Assembly: GCA_035236585.1 (NCBI GenBank)
Contig: CP141134.1
Span: 23,056,414-23,120,413 of the forward strand
DNA length: 64,000 bases
Direction: 5' to 3'
Source of the DNA: Warburgia ugandensis
Lineage: Eukaryota > Streptophyta > Magnoliopsida > Canellales > Canellaceae
In this document: positions 33,122 through 44,310 of the stretch, one piece after another
Layout of the letters: every line of letters starts with the position of its first letter
Numbering within the stretch: position 1 is the first letter of the stretch
Translations under genes and position numbers: made by a program
Notes under the pieces: model-generated
Database searches by the model: none
Told to the model about the DNA's origin: nothing
Seen by the model: the letters and a program-made list of their open reading frames with translations, nothing else

Positions 33122-34703
33122 TATTGATTGCTTTTTGCAATTGCACGGGCTATTATACTACAGCTTATGCTAATATGGGTCAATCTCATGAGGACTCGAC
33201 TTAAAAATTTGGAGTTTAAATAAAATTTAATTGACCAAAAATTAAGATCACCCATAACATTCTCTCATGTGTCACGCATTAGATCCTATTCATGAATTTT
33301 CTTTTTTTAAATTAAAATACCAGAGCAATACTTTATTGCATCTGCGAGTGAGAGTGTTACTAGAAAAGAAGAAGGTAACTAAAGAAGTCATATGTGGTCG
33401 CGAACGTATTACATTAGCCAAGTAGTTATCTTACCTCTTTTCACAATCCAGGATTAATACAGTCTTTGTTTGCAATCTAGGAACAGTCAGAATCCACAAA
33501 GATTTCACTAACTTTGGCCATTGATTTCTTCTACTTTCTGATAGAATTTTTCAATAAAACTTACTCAGAACAATTTGATATCAATAAGTTTAATTGTATG
33601 GTTAGATTTCAAATCAAGATAGCAAAAATTAATATATTCAATCACAAACATAGGCTATTTACCAGCCTACACAATAGTACCTTTCAACATTATTTCATAA
33701 AACTAAACAAATCTGACCGTTAAATCTCAAAATAATTTATATGAAACCCTTTCTAGCTCAAATAAAAATATAGGAAAAGGATTAGATCATTTAGAAACTG
33801 GTCAAATAGATCAAACTAAAGGTGCAAAGCTTTAAGTAACTCATTGTTACTATTCATGCAAATAGTAGCAAGTAGCTAACTTTAATCAATTGAACTTACA
33901 ATTTTTGAAATGAAAATTGAAAATCAAACACTTGAGTCTTCTTCTCCTTGATGTTTCCTATCCAATGAACCAAAATTCAAAGACTTTTGTCAATTATCTA
34001 AGCAAAAATAGACATACAAAGTACTTCTATTCACCAGCGTACATGTGCATTATTCATCTTCTTCAGCCTCTGTTTTTCTCTAAATTTTCAAGCTCTTCTT
34101 TCGCTCCATCTTTGATATGGTATTTATAGATGATGGGAAGTTAGTTTGAATTTAATTTTTAGTAATTTCCTCCTCCATATTCTTTCCTTTTCTCCAAAGA
34201 ATTATAAATCAACTAAATTTCTTAATTTTAATTTAATTTCCTATTAGGAAACTATTTCCTATCTTTATCCTTTTCACTTTTCATCATTAATATAAACTCC
34301 CTTAGCATTCTTTACAATATTGTGGTCATGATTTGGATTTGATGCTTAAGGATTGAACTAGAGTCCTTGATTTTGATCTAGATAATCCAGATTGATCTTA
34401 ATTGTCCATTTTAATCTAAGCTTGATGGGAGATCTAGGAAGTTGATGGGCTTGATCTAATAGCATGGATCTTGATATACCACCTACAAAACAAAGAAAAT
34501 AACCTAATAGGTATCATGCAATATTCAATTTTACACATACTTACCTCGGATCATCATCTAACCTTGAAAATTTACCAAATTAAGGTTAGATTATAAAAGT
34601 TTCAAATGATATATTTTTCATATAAATTTTTAAATAACATCTCAAAAATATATCAAAAGTCATGCTAAATGAGGGTAATTTATGCAATAATGGGCCCTTA
34701 ACA
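33122..34703 (-). repeat. Athila-like element 2, 3' LTR
   Basis: 1582 bases; the starting TG has become TA. It ends CTTAACA and is followed by the minus-strand polypurine tract (cacaccctcaatt). It matches 39686-41200 and is more distantly related to the LTRs of element 1. Confidence 0.88.
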
Positions 34704-36760
34704 CACCCTCAATTAGCATTTTGCTAGGCTGGAGAAAAATATGTGAAAAATCAAATTACAAATTTGATATAAACTTCAACTTTCATAGGTATTCATAATT
34801 GCATTTAGCATATGCCACAAGCCCTTAAACCCCTAGGTTATCCTTAGTGGACGAGTTAAGCCTCGTGTGGTTTGTAGTGCATATACCCACAAAATTCTAA
34901 AATTCATTTTCAAGTCATTTTTAATTTTTTCTCAGAGAATTTTCTTCAATAAATCTATCAACTTCAGTAAACTAATAAATATGAATGAAAAATTCAAAAC
35001 CATACTATGCTTAATGCATTCTAATTAAGCTCAAATCTTACAATGAGTATGTGTGTATAGTCTACATATTAAATAATTGTTATCTCTAAATAGACTATAA
35101 CTTTTGAGCTCCATTTGAAATATGTTTTGGTCTCAATCCGATCTAATAGACATACACTCAAAAATAAAATTCTCAGATAAATGATTTAAATCATATTTCT
35201 CTTTTAAATATGTAAGTTGAGTCAATAAAAGAAAACTTATTTCACATATACTCATGAAGGAACTAGAGTTACTAAGGAATTTAATTTTGATTTCTTTAGA
35301 AATGATAAAATGCCATATCTTTGAAAATTTACACATTTTATTATTTAAATCCTATCTTTTCATATCCTCATCAAGATTATATTCATCCTAAAATTAATAG
35401 GTCTTTAATTGGGACAAAATGCAAGCTTAGGACAGGGTTATGAAAAGAAAGAGCACGAAGGATATTCAAAATTTCTTTAAAAATAAATAAAGGTCTTCAA
35501 CTAAAGTTGAAAATTCTTTCTTTACTTGTACTAAAGTGAATATTCCTTTTTTCACTTTTTTGCATTCTTCAAACTATTTTTTTTATCAACACTTTTTCTT
35601 TCTTTTCAAGACATTTGAATCTCTTTGAAGAACATTTCTTTTCTTAATATTCACTTTTCTACTTTCATTGCAACTAAAAATTATATCTTCATTCATCTCT
35701 AACTTATCTTTTAAAGAAAATAGGTAATGAATAATTTATACTGGGTTAATATGGGTAAAGATAATTTAGGAGAGAAAAGAAAAGGCTTATACGAAAGGCT
35801 CAATTTGGCTAATTAGTGATAAAAATACTCTTTTAGGTAGGCTTTATGTCTCTAGATTAATAACAAGGATGACCTAAATCCTTTTCTTGGTTTCATATAA
35901 TTTATCAGATTCAGTAAACTTCCAGAATTTTAAAGGTAATTCTCCAATAATTTAGGTAATTAGCCAAATTTAAAAATTGGCGGGATCAAATCTTACTTTA
36001 AGCACACTAAAGAAAAATTTGGAACATTTATAACCTCTCTTAAGAATTAGTTGGCTCTAAAACTCACTTAGGTTATAGGCCTGCATTGAATTTCTTTAGG
36101 ATTTCTAAGTTATAACTAATCAATTTAGACTATGTTTATGGATCTGTCTATATAGATGTGATCTAAGACTTTGCTTTCATGGAATACTTTAGAAAATGAG
36201 TAAAATGATAAATGTATCATATTTAGTTTCATTAATAAGCTAAAGTTAGCTAGACTATACTTCAAAAAAATCCAATTCTCATCAAAGTGTGGGATTTGAC
36301 TTAAAAACTAAAAATTTCAAAAAAAAGAAGAAGGAAATTTTCAATTTTTTAATTTTTTAAAAATCAAAGAAATTAGTTAAAACCCCTAAAAAAACTAGAA
36401 TTTTCTAGAATTCTACACCCCCAACCTAAGTGAAATATTGTCCATAATGTTTAAAAAGTAGGATGATGATAATGCATTGAGAAATGAAGAAATGAGACAT
36501 GTAGAAAAAGAAAGTTCTAAAAAAAAGAAAACTATGGTACATGATTATTATAGATGGAAAATTTTCAGAAAAGAAGTTTATGAAATTCAAAACTTTCCTA
36601 GGTCCCATAAGAAATGAACCAAATAGGCCTCTGAAAAGAAAAGGTGAGTGAATTTATCTTACAATTTTGAAAATTTTATTTTATCACAGGGTAAGGTATC
36701 AAATATGTCTCTAAGCTACTTCTCATAATTAGAAACAATTGTGGGAGCTTGATGTAGCCT
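34704..36760 (-). other. Athila-like element 2, 3' non-coding region
   Basis: Parallels 7659-9301 of element 1, including the second G-rich tract (about 36415-36425, acacccccaacct on plus) which in element 1 follows the integrase stop. Here no integrase precedes it: within about 300 bases the sequence passes into gag. Confidence 0.75.
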
Positions 36761-38500
36761 TTATGAAAATGGAGCAAAGATGTCATATGGCTTAGTAGGT
36801 GGTACATTTTCCTTATCAACAAATTTATCTCTTTTTCTAATAGGTTTTAGTACTATGTCAGCCTTTTTAGGACCAAATTTCTCAATTATTTTATCACTAT
36901 AAAAAATGATAATTGCCTTTGTTTGCTCCATATTTGTTAATGAAGAATTAATTTCACCTACCACATTCATATCATTAGGGCTTTCATTGGTGGGATAGGA
37001 CATTGCCCTTCGTCAATGGTCTGTTGCATTTAAGACATTATGTCCTTTAATTCAGTCATAGATTCTGTGTTCGCTTTTAATTAGGCTTTAATTTGAGAAA
37101 TTTTCTTCTCTTAGTATTGCATGAATTGATGAAAATTATCCTCCACTTCCCTCTTAGGTGGAGGAAGGTTAGGTCTATCAGCAAGTGGTCCTTATGGTGG
37201 TTGGTAAGGGTGGTATTGGGCCTTATATGAGACATTAGCATTATATTCATTTCTCTAACTGATAGTACGATAATTACTCCAATTGAAATTATGTCTCTGA
37301 AGATAGGGAAAATGTTGTTCATAAGAATGTGTCTACTCATGAAGCACATCCTAAAATGCAGGAGCAATGGGACATTCTTGAGTGGGGTGTGTATTACTTT
37401 CACATATATCACACACTTGTTGAACTTTCTTAGAGGAAAAATTTCCTATTTCCATGGCCTCAACTGCTCTAGTTAGGGATGCTATTTTAGTATTCATATC
37501 TTCTTTTTTAAGTCATGGCATATATTCCTCCCCTAGTGGATGTGGTGGTGGACTTAGGCTTGTTTGTATAACCTACTTTTTTTTAATTAGCCCAAGTTGT
37601 GCACTCTTTGCCAGCCATTCCAAATACTCTTGTGCCTCTTCAGGTTGTTTATTTAAGAAATTGCCATCACACATCATTTCATCAAACTAGAGCATATTAT
37701 AATTAAGTCCTTCATAAAAGAAGCTAATGATATGCCAAAGTTCGTAACCATGATGTGGATAAGTTAAAAATAATTCCTTGAATCTTTCTTAGCAGTGGTA
37801 GAAATTTTCTTTATCCTTTTAGGTAAAATTTATTATATTTTAATGATGAGTATTTGTCTTATGTATAGGAAAGAACTTATTCAAGAACTTCATAGTCATA
37901 TTTTTCTAGGTTCATATGGAATCTACTAGCAGTGAATGAAATGACATCTTAGCCTTTTCTTTTAAAGAAAAAGAAAATAAATTTGAGTCTTACTGTGTCA
38001 AATTTGATGTTTTGTGTATGTTGGGTCATTCACACTTCATCAAATTCTTTTAAATACAAATAAGGACTCTTACTATCCAACCCATAAAATTTAGGAAGTA
38101 ATTGAATTACTCCCGCCTTTAATTTAATCATATTAACATTTGGAGGTAAATTTATACATGAAAATATGATGGTATAATTAGGATGTAAATATTCTCTTAC
38201 TATTCTCCTACAAGGATGTTAATTATCCCAATTATCCTCATGTATTCTAAGTTGGTCCCATTCCATCTTATATTTTATCTCCATGTGGTAAAGAATGATT
38301 CCTCCATGGATGTATAATATCATTAAATAAAGGTGGAGGATCATTAACATCAAAGAAAGGATTGCTCATCCATGAGGAGACATCATCATTATCTAGGATG
38401 ATAGGTGGTTCATCATCATTAAAGAGGGGATTGTACCTCCATGGGAAAATATCATATCTGTTAATGCTAGGGGTAAATTACCCTTTTGATTAGTGCTTAA
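36761..38500 (-). pseudogene. Athila-like element 2 gag remnants
   Basis: Several short minus-strand frames (36761-37003 and 37077-37412 the longest) match gag and the gag-pro linker of element 1 in order: the TNMEQTKAI block, the region around the zinc knuckle (about 37390-37430) and the capsid part (about 37600-38110). There are many stops and frameshifts. The zinc knuckle cannot be read intact. No protease active-site block is present. Confidence 0.75.
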
Positions 38501-39685
38501 ATTATTCATTGAATGCAACTGATCATGTTGTATTTCTTTTATTTTTTTGTGTTTTTTAAGAAAACTAAAGTAAATGATGCAACCTAATGTCTAAAATGAT
38601 GAATAAACAAAGGACACAATCAAACAATCCCTAAGGCTAATGAGCTGAAATATTTTTATTTTCTTGAATTTGTGTGGAGGAGAAGCTTTTAGATTAACTT
38701 AATCTAATGCTACTCCTCTCTTTCAGACTTGTCCCACTGCTTACTAGTTAGATCCTATCCTAACCTAACCAACCACTTCACACCCTCCTCAGCTAGTAGT
38801 AGATAGTTTGAGTCATAAAATATGTTGGTAGAGCTAGTTGTTTAAATACTAATGTAGTCAGTTAGATAGGGGCCATTAGAGTGGCAATCAGTCGCCTCTT
38901 TCTAAGAGGGTCCTACAAGCATGTGATGACCTCTATAGGTCTCTTCTAATTAATTTTAAATAAATTTGGAAGGTTAGGTTACATGCTTGTGGTGATTATC
39001 CTAGATGGGCTAAGAGGTGACGATGAAAACCACCCTTGATCTTGTGGGGTTGGGTGCCTTTACTAATTAATTTTTCCTCTCCATGGCAGCTCGATCAACA
39101 TATAAATTACCTTAAAATGATAAATGTGCCCTAAAAATGCAATGAAAAATAATAAACTAATGCAAACCATAAAATGTAATAATTATAAAATATGCTTTCT
39201 ATATGTAATTATATTACCAAATAGTGCAAAATTATTCTAATAATATAAATCTTAATTTAGAAATCTTAACAAGTTAGGATTGCTTATAGTGGGGTCCTAG
39301 ATAAGATCTTCTCATTTCGCTTTCAGGTTATGATGGTCTACCCTTGAACTGTATTATTACAACCCTTTTTAAATGAATTATGATTTATAAAAATACAATG
39401 CATCCTCACTAAAATTCATTAAAAATAAAATTTTTGGCTATCCTAATTGAGATCCTCTTTAAATTTCTCTTTTTCTAATTTCTTGCAAAATAAAAATAAC
39501 AATAAGTATCAAAATTTAGAAAATAGAGTGATTATGCACTAAAACAATTTGAAAAATACACTTAAAACTACTGAAAAAGCTAAAATAATGTAATTTCTAG
39601 AAATTTTTATTTTTTAAAATTTTGGATTTTTTATTAAATTTTATGAAAACTCCATTGCGGGTCCTCAACAATGGCACAAAAAACT
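38501..39685 (-). other. Athila-like element 2 leader and primer-binding site
   Basis: Non-coding leader like that of element 1, including a conserved stretch around 38890-39070 that matches 15120-15300. The primer-binding site is at 39661-39678, seven bases from the 5' LTR. Confidence 0.75.
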
Positions 39686-41200
39686 TGTTGATTATTTTTC
39701 ACAAGTATATAGGCTGTTGTAGTACAGCTTATGTAAGTACGGGTCGATCCCACATGGACAACTTAAAAATTTAGAGTTTAAATAAAATTTAATTGACCAA
39801 AAATTAAGATCACCTATAACATTTTCTAATTTATCAAGCATAAGATCCTATTCATGAATTTTAAAATTTTTTTTTTTCAAATTAAATACTAGAGCAACAC
39901 CTCTTATTATGTCTACAGGTGAGAGAGTATTACAAGAAAAGAAGAAGGTACCTAAAATAGTCATACGCAGTCAAGTGCACATGATACTAGCTAAGTAGTT
40001 ATCTTATCCCTATTCACAGTCCAAGATTAATATAGTCTCTATTTACAATCTAGGAACAGTTAGAATCCATAAAGATTTTACTAACTTTGACCATTGATTT
40101 CTTCTACTTTTTGATAGAATTTTTCAATGAAACTTAGTACTTAGAACAATTTGATATCAATAAATTCAATTGTATAGTTAGATTTCAAATCAAGATAGTA
40201 GAAATTTGACGTTTAAATCTCAAAATAATTTATATGAAACTCTTTCTAGCTCAAATAAAAATATAAGCAAAGGACTGGATCATTCAAAACATGTCAAATA
40301 GACCATACTAAAGGTGCAAAACTTTAAGTAATTCACTATTACTGTTTATGCGAATAGTAGCAAGTAGCTAACTTTAATCAATTCAAGTTTCAATTTTTGG
40401 AATGAAAATTGAAATTGAAAATAAAACACTTGGGCTTTCTTCTCCGTGGTGTATTTATCAAATGAACCAAATTTTAGAGATTTTTGTCAAGTATCAAAGT
40501 AGGAATCAATGTGCAAAGTACCCTTATTCACCAACTTACGCGTGCACTATTTATCTTCTTCAACCTCTATTTTTCTCTGAATTTTCAAGCTCTTCTTTCA
40601 CTCCATCTTCGATCTTGTGTTTATAGATGATGGAAAGTCAGATTGAATTCAATTTTGGGTAATTTCCTCCTCCATTCTCTTTCCTTTTCTCGAAAGAATT
40701 CTAAATCAACTGAATTTCCTTATTTTAACTTAGTTTCCTATTAGGAAACTATTTTCTATCTTCATCCTTTTCACTTTCCATCATTAAATATAAAATCCCT
40801 TAGTATTCTTTATTCTCTTGTTCTCATGGGTTGGATTTGATGCTTAAGGATTGAACTGGAGTCCTTGATTTTGATCTAGATAATTTGGATTGATCTTAGC
40901 CATCCATTCTAATCTAAGCTTGATTGGAGATCTAGAAAGTTGATCGACTTGATCTAACTACATGGATCTTGATCTACCACCTATAAAACAAATAAAATAA
41001 TCTAATTAGTATTATACAATATTTGATTTCACCCATACTTATCTCGGATTGTCATCTAACCTTGAAAATTTACTAAATTTAGGTTAGATTATAAAATTTT
41101 CAAACGACATATTTGTATATAAATTTCTATATAATATCTTAAAAATATATCAAAATTCATTCTAAATGAGGGTAATTTATGCAATAATGGACTCTTAACA
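39686..41200 (-). repeat. Athila-like element 2, 5' LTR
   Basis: 1515 bases, TGTTGATT to CTTAACA, partner of 33122-34703. It lies next to the primer-binding site. Confidence 0.9.
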
Positions 41201-41205
41201 TCAAC

Positions 41206-42180
41206 ATATATGAAAAGTATACTTGAATTTCAATTCTCATTCAACAATTTCAAATTAGGTAGGTCACTAACCATATTTACCAACTAATATAAGTTCAAGG
41301 CATTGAATTGTCAAGAAAAATTAGACAAAATCCAAGAATTTCAAGCATAGAACAAGTTAAAAATAGTAGTTCCATATTTCATGCCATTTAAACCCAAAAC
41401 TCTTCTCCTCAGTTCTGCACTCAACTTGTCAACAAATTTCTCCACCACCTTTACATCTTCTATGTAAATGTTGAGTTCAAACCTCTAAAGCTAGATGAAT
41501 TTGTTCTTATTTTGAACAATGGTCATGTCACCCTACTCCAAACTCAAAATCTCCTCCTCATACCTCTTCAAGTGTTTGTAGAAAGTACTTACTGAATAGT
41601 ATTTTCTCAAACTCTTCCCAAATAATGCCCTCTATATTCTAGAAAAAGATCATCCTCGCCATTTGACCACCAAAATACAATCTCTCTAAACAAGATGAAT
41701 GTTGCAACTCTCACCTTCTTTTCCTGAACAATCTCCTTGGCCACAAAGATCTACTTAACTAGGATGTCCCACTTCTTTGCCATCTTAGGTCCATCCTCTT
41801 ATGAGAAAGTCAGTGGGATCTTCTGGAACCAGTCCAACAAGTTACCCTTGTCCTAAGAGGGTCTTCCCAAGCTGCCCACTCCCAAGCCTATAATAGGTTG
41901 GATATGACTCTGCAGAAACTAATCCATCCTCTGCATCATCCATTAAAATGTTCCCTCTGTTACAATCCCATATCACAAAGACATAGAGGGAGTGGCATTT
42001 GATTGTAGGATCATCCCCATGCTATTACTAGGTGGTGCCTATTCTTGGTCACATGATGCCTAGTGTGAGTTTCCTTTTTACTCACACAGGACCAATTGTT
42101 TCTAATTTGTTAACTATTTATGACTTCACACTGAGCAATTGGATGTGAATGACATGAACTTGGGCTTTAATACAAAAAAC
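41206..42180 (-). pseudogene. Gypsy gag remnant (retrotrans_gag) of the outer element
   Basis: Minus strand 41830-41380 reads as the retrotrans_gag core of a plant chromovirus-type gypsy element, in shifted frames: IIWEEFEKILFSKYF, then GDMTIVQNKNKFI and the VVEKFVDKLSAELRRRV block. At least two stops and a frameshift occur. Bases near 42155-42175 look like a primer-binding site beside the 5' LTR. Pol is absent: left of the gag the sequence soon meets Athila-like element 2. Confidence 0.7.
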
Positions 42181-42490
42181 TATGATGACTCGGGTTCTTA
42201 AAAGATTTAATTTTAATTATTTTAAAATATGAGATCCCTAGTTTGAATTTTTTTTTTTCAAAAACAAAACCAATGGAAATTTTCTTTTAAGTCATATTCT
42301 GAAAATACATAGCATCAAAAGTGTCATTTCATCTTATAATAAAAACTTAACCCTAAAATAGAAGCAACCAAGTAAAATTTTCTCTATAAAAAGTTGATCC
42401 TGATAAATGTCAATCACAACCATATTACATATATAGTCATAGGATACAAGTTCTACACAAAAGTATCCAAATATATATATATATATATAT

Positions 42491-42585
42491 CATTTTCGTC
42501 GTCGTCATCATCAAGACCTTATCCCAGTTAGGGGTCAGCCACATGAATCTTGTTCCTCCATTCCTCTCTATTGAGTACCATGGCT
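42491..42585 (-). mobile_element. RTE LINE 3'-end fragment inserted in a (TA)n tract
   Basis: The minus strand matches the last 95 bases of the LINE at 56590-56690, including aggaacaagattcatgtg and the TGATGATGA tail. It is bordered on both sides by (TA)n (about 42464-42490 and 42585-42609). The related LTR at 31002 has no LINE sequence at this place, so it is a clean insertion. Confidence 0.85.
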
Positions 42586-43591
42586 TATATATATATATAT
42601 ATATATATTATAAAAAATAAACAGTAATGTAAAACTCAAAAAGGTCTTGGTTTTGCATTCCCTTGCTGGCCCATCCATTCCAAGTTGTTTAATCTTCATG
42701 TTTTGCTTTTCCCTTCTCATCTATCAATTGTGTGGTATGAGTATATAATATACTTAATGGGTAGTGAAAGAACCACAAAACCAAAAATTGTACATACATT
42801 GCATTCACATATTAACATATATTTGAAATCTCAATGCTTTTCTTTCAAAACCCAGACTAACATCTCATTAGTTCAATCATATAATATGTATCCACCTCAC
42901 ATATTAACAAGCACGAATCATGCATCATGTCATCATCTAAATGAAATAAAACTAGATTAAAGCTAGAAAAATGCATAAAGTAATAATGTGTTAAAACACA
43001 AAACATATCTCAACTCAAGAATAGGTAGGTGGCTTGAGAATTATGCATTTTGATGAGTGAATTGAGCTAGATTGGTGCACAGGTAGTTGGGTATTTTCTG
43101 ATCTATCAATTCAATTATGGATTTGATAACATATCAATAAAATGGAGTAATAGGGTATCAAATCGATACATCCAGCCAATGATTGGCGTGTAGAGTGTCA
43201 GAGAACCCCCAATTAGTGGATCCAACCACATATCGATAACGAATATGAGAGATGGAGTGAAAGGGTCTTAGATTGACATGTCTAACCACCGATTCGTGAA
43301 TGAAATCTAGAAAGGAATGACTAAAATAGCCCAAATCTGCTTACTACTTTGTCAAATTAGTTAATGGAAGGGATTTATAAATTATTGTTGCTAGAGAAGA
43401 TGATGGGAGAAGGGTGCTTTGAAGAAGAAGAAAATGGCAATCATTTGGAGTGGATTTGGCATCATACTATGTTTACTTGTCATTTTCCCTTATTCAAATG
43501 AAATAACCAAAAATCAATGTCTGATCGCTGGAGGAAGATAAATTTTCTATCATATAAGAAAAAGTAGATTTTCTTATGACTGTGTGTGTGT

Positions 43592-43611
43592 GGGGGGGGG
43601 GGGGGGGGGGG
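43592..43611 (+). repeat. Run of 20 G
   Basis: Uninterrupted G run following (TG)n. Length is prone to sequencing and assembly error. Confidence 0.9.
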
Positions 43612-44310
43612 AAGAGAGAGAGGACAAAAAATGTCAAATCTACCTTTCATAAATGACTAAAACGCAAAATAAGAAGAGCCCACTTTATCTAAGACAATTT
43701 TTGAGAAGGTCTCATAGTTACAACCGTTGGAGAAGAGAACTGTGATTGTTGAAGGTAGATTTGTTGCTAACTTGATGAAAATCATTGTTAATCGATCGTT
43801 TCATCTAGATCCTATGGAAAGATCATAAGATCCCCTCTATAGTTGAAGAAAAATGGAGGTTTTGGAAGTGAGGTGATATCTAAGGAGTAGATTGACTAGA
43901 GAGAGAGAGAGAGAGAGAGAGAGGTGGAGTAGGGCATCAACATAGGTTCCCTATCATTGGAAAATTTTGATTTTGAACGAAAAATGGGTAAGAGAGAGAA
44001 GTAGCTAGTTGATTTGGGGTCGATTATCTTCTTCTCTTATATACCTCCCATAAAATATTAAAATAATGATAGTAGTTCCATTATCAATTTTGAGCCCTCT
44101 ATTCATGATGTTTAGATTTTATGATTTTATGTTCTTGGTATCATTAGAAAGCACTTCTTAAGCACTTTCCCAATTTTGAGGCTTCAATAATCAATTTTGT
44201 ACTTTTTAAAACTTTATTTTCTCATGACTCGAAAAGAAAAATTCCCAATTCCCAATTCATTTCAATTTATAAATGGTTAGAAATGAAATTTAGAAATTGG
44301 AACTATCACA

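Larger units (their letters stand above)
33122..41200 (-). mobile_element. Athila-like element 2, pol-less deletion derivative
   Basis: An 8,079-base minus-strand element with LTRs 33122-34703 and 39686-41200, perfect TCAAC target duplications and a primer-binding site (39661-39678) of the same decayed type as element 1. Internal DNA parallels element 1: 3' non-coding region with polypurine tracts (34704-36440), then gag remnants (36760-38500). Protease, RT, RNase H and integrase are missing, with the junction near 36600-36760. It is thus either non-autonomous or deleted after insertion. Confidence 0.88.
31002..44310 (-). mobile_element. Decayed Ty3-gypsy (chromovirus-like) element enclosing Athila-like element 2
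   Basis: Two related long LTR-like blocks start TGTGATGACTTGGG (31002) and TATGATGACTCGGG (42181) and share about 0.8 kb of clear similarity; beyond that they diverge. Left of the second block the minus strand has a primer-binding-site-like run (about 42158-42172, TTGTATTAAAGCCC) and then gag remnants at 41380-42060. So 42181-44310 looks like the 5' LTR and the block from 31002 the 3' LTR of a minus-strand element. I find no matching target duplication, so the two LTRs may belong to separate insertions. Confidence 0.5.
42181..44310 (-). repeat. Gypsy 5' LTR with LINE insertion
   Basis: About 2.1 kb, from TATGATGACTCGGG to AACTATCACA. It contains a minus-strand LINE end (42491-42585) within a (TA)n tract, a run of 20 G (43592-43611) and a (GA)n tract near 43900-43922. 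Confidence 0.6.
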
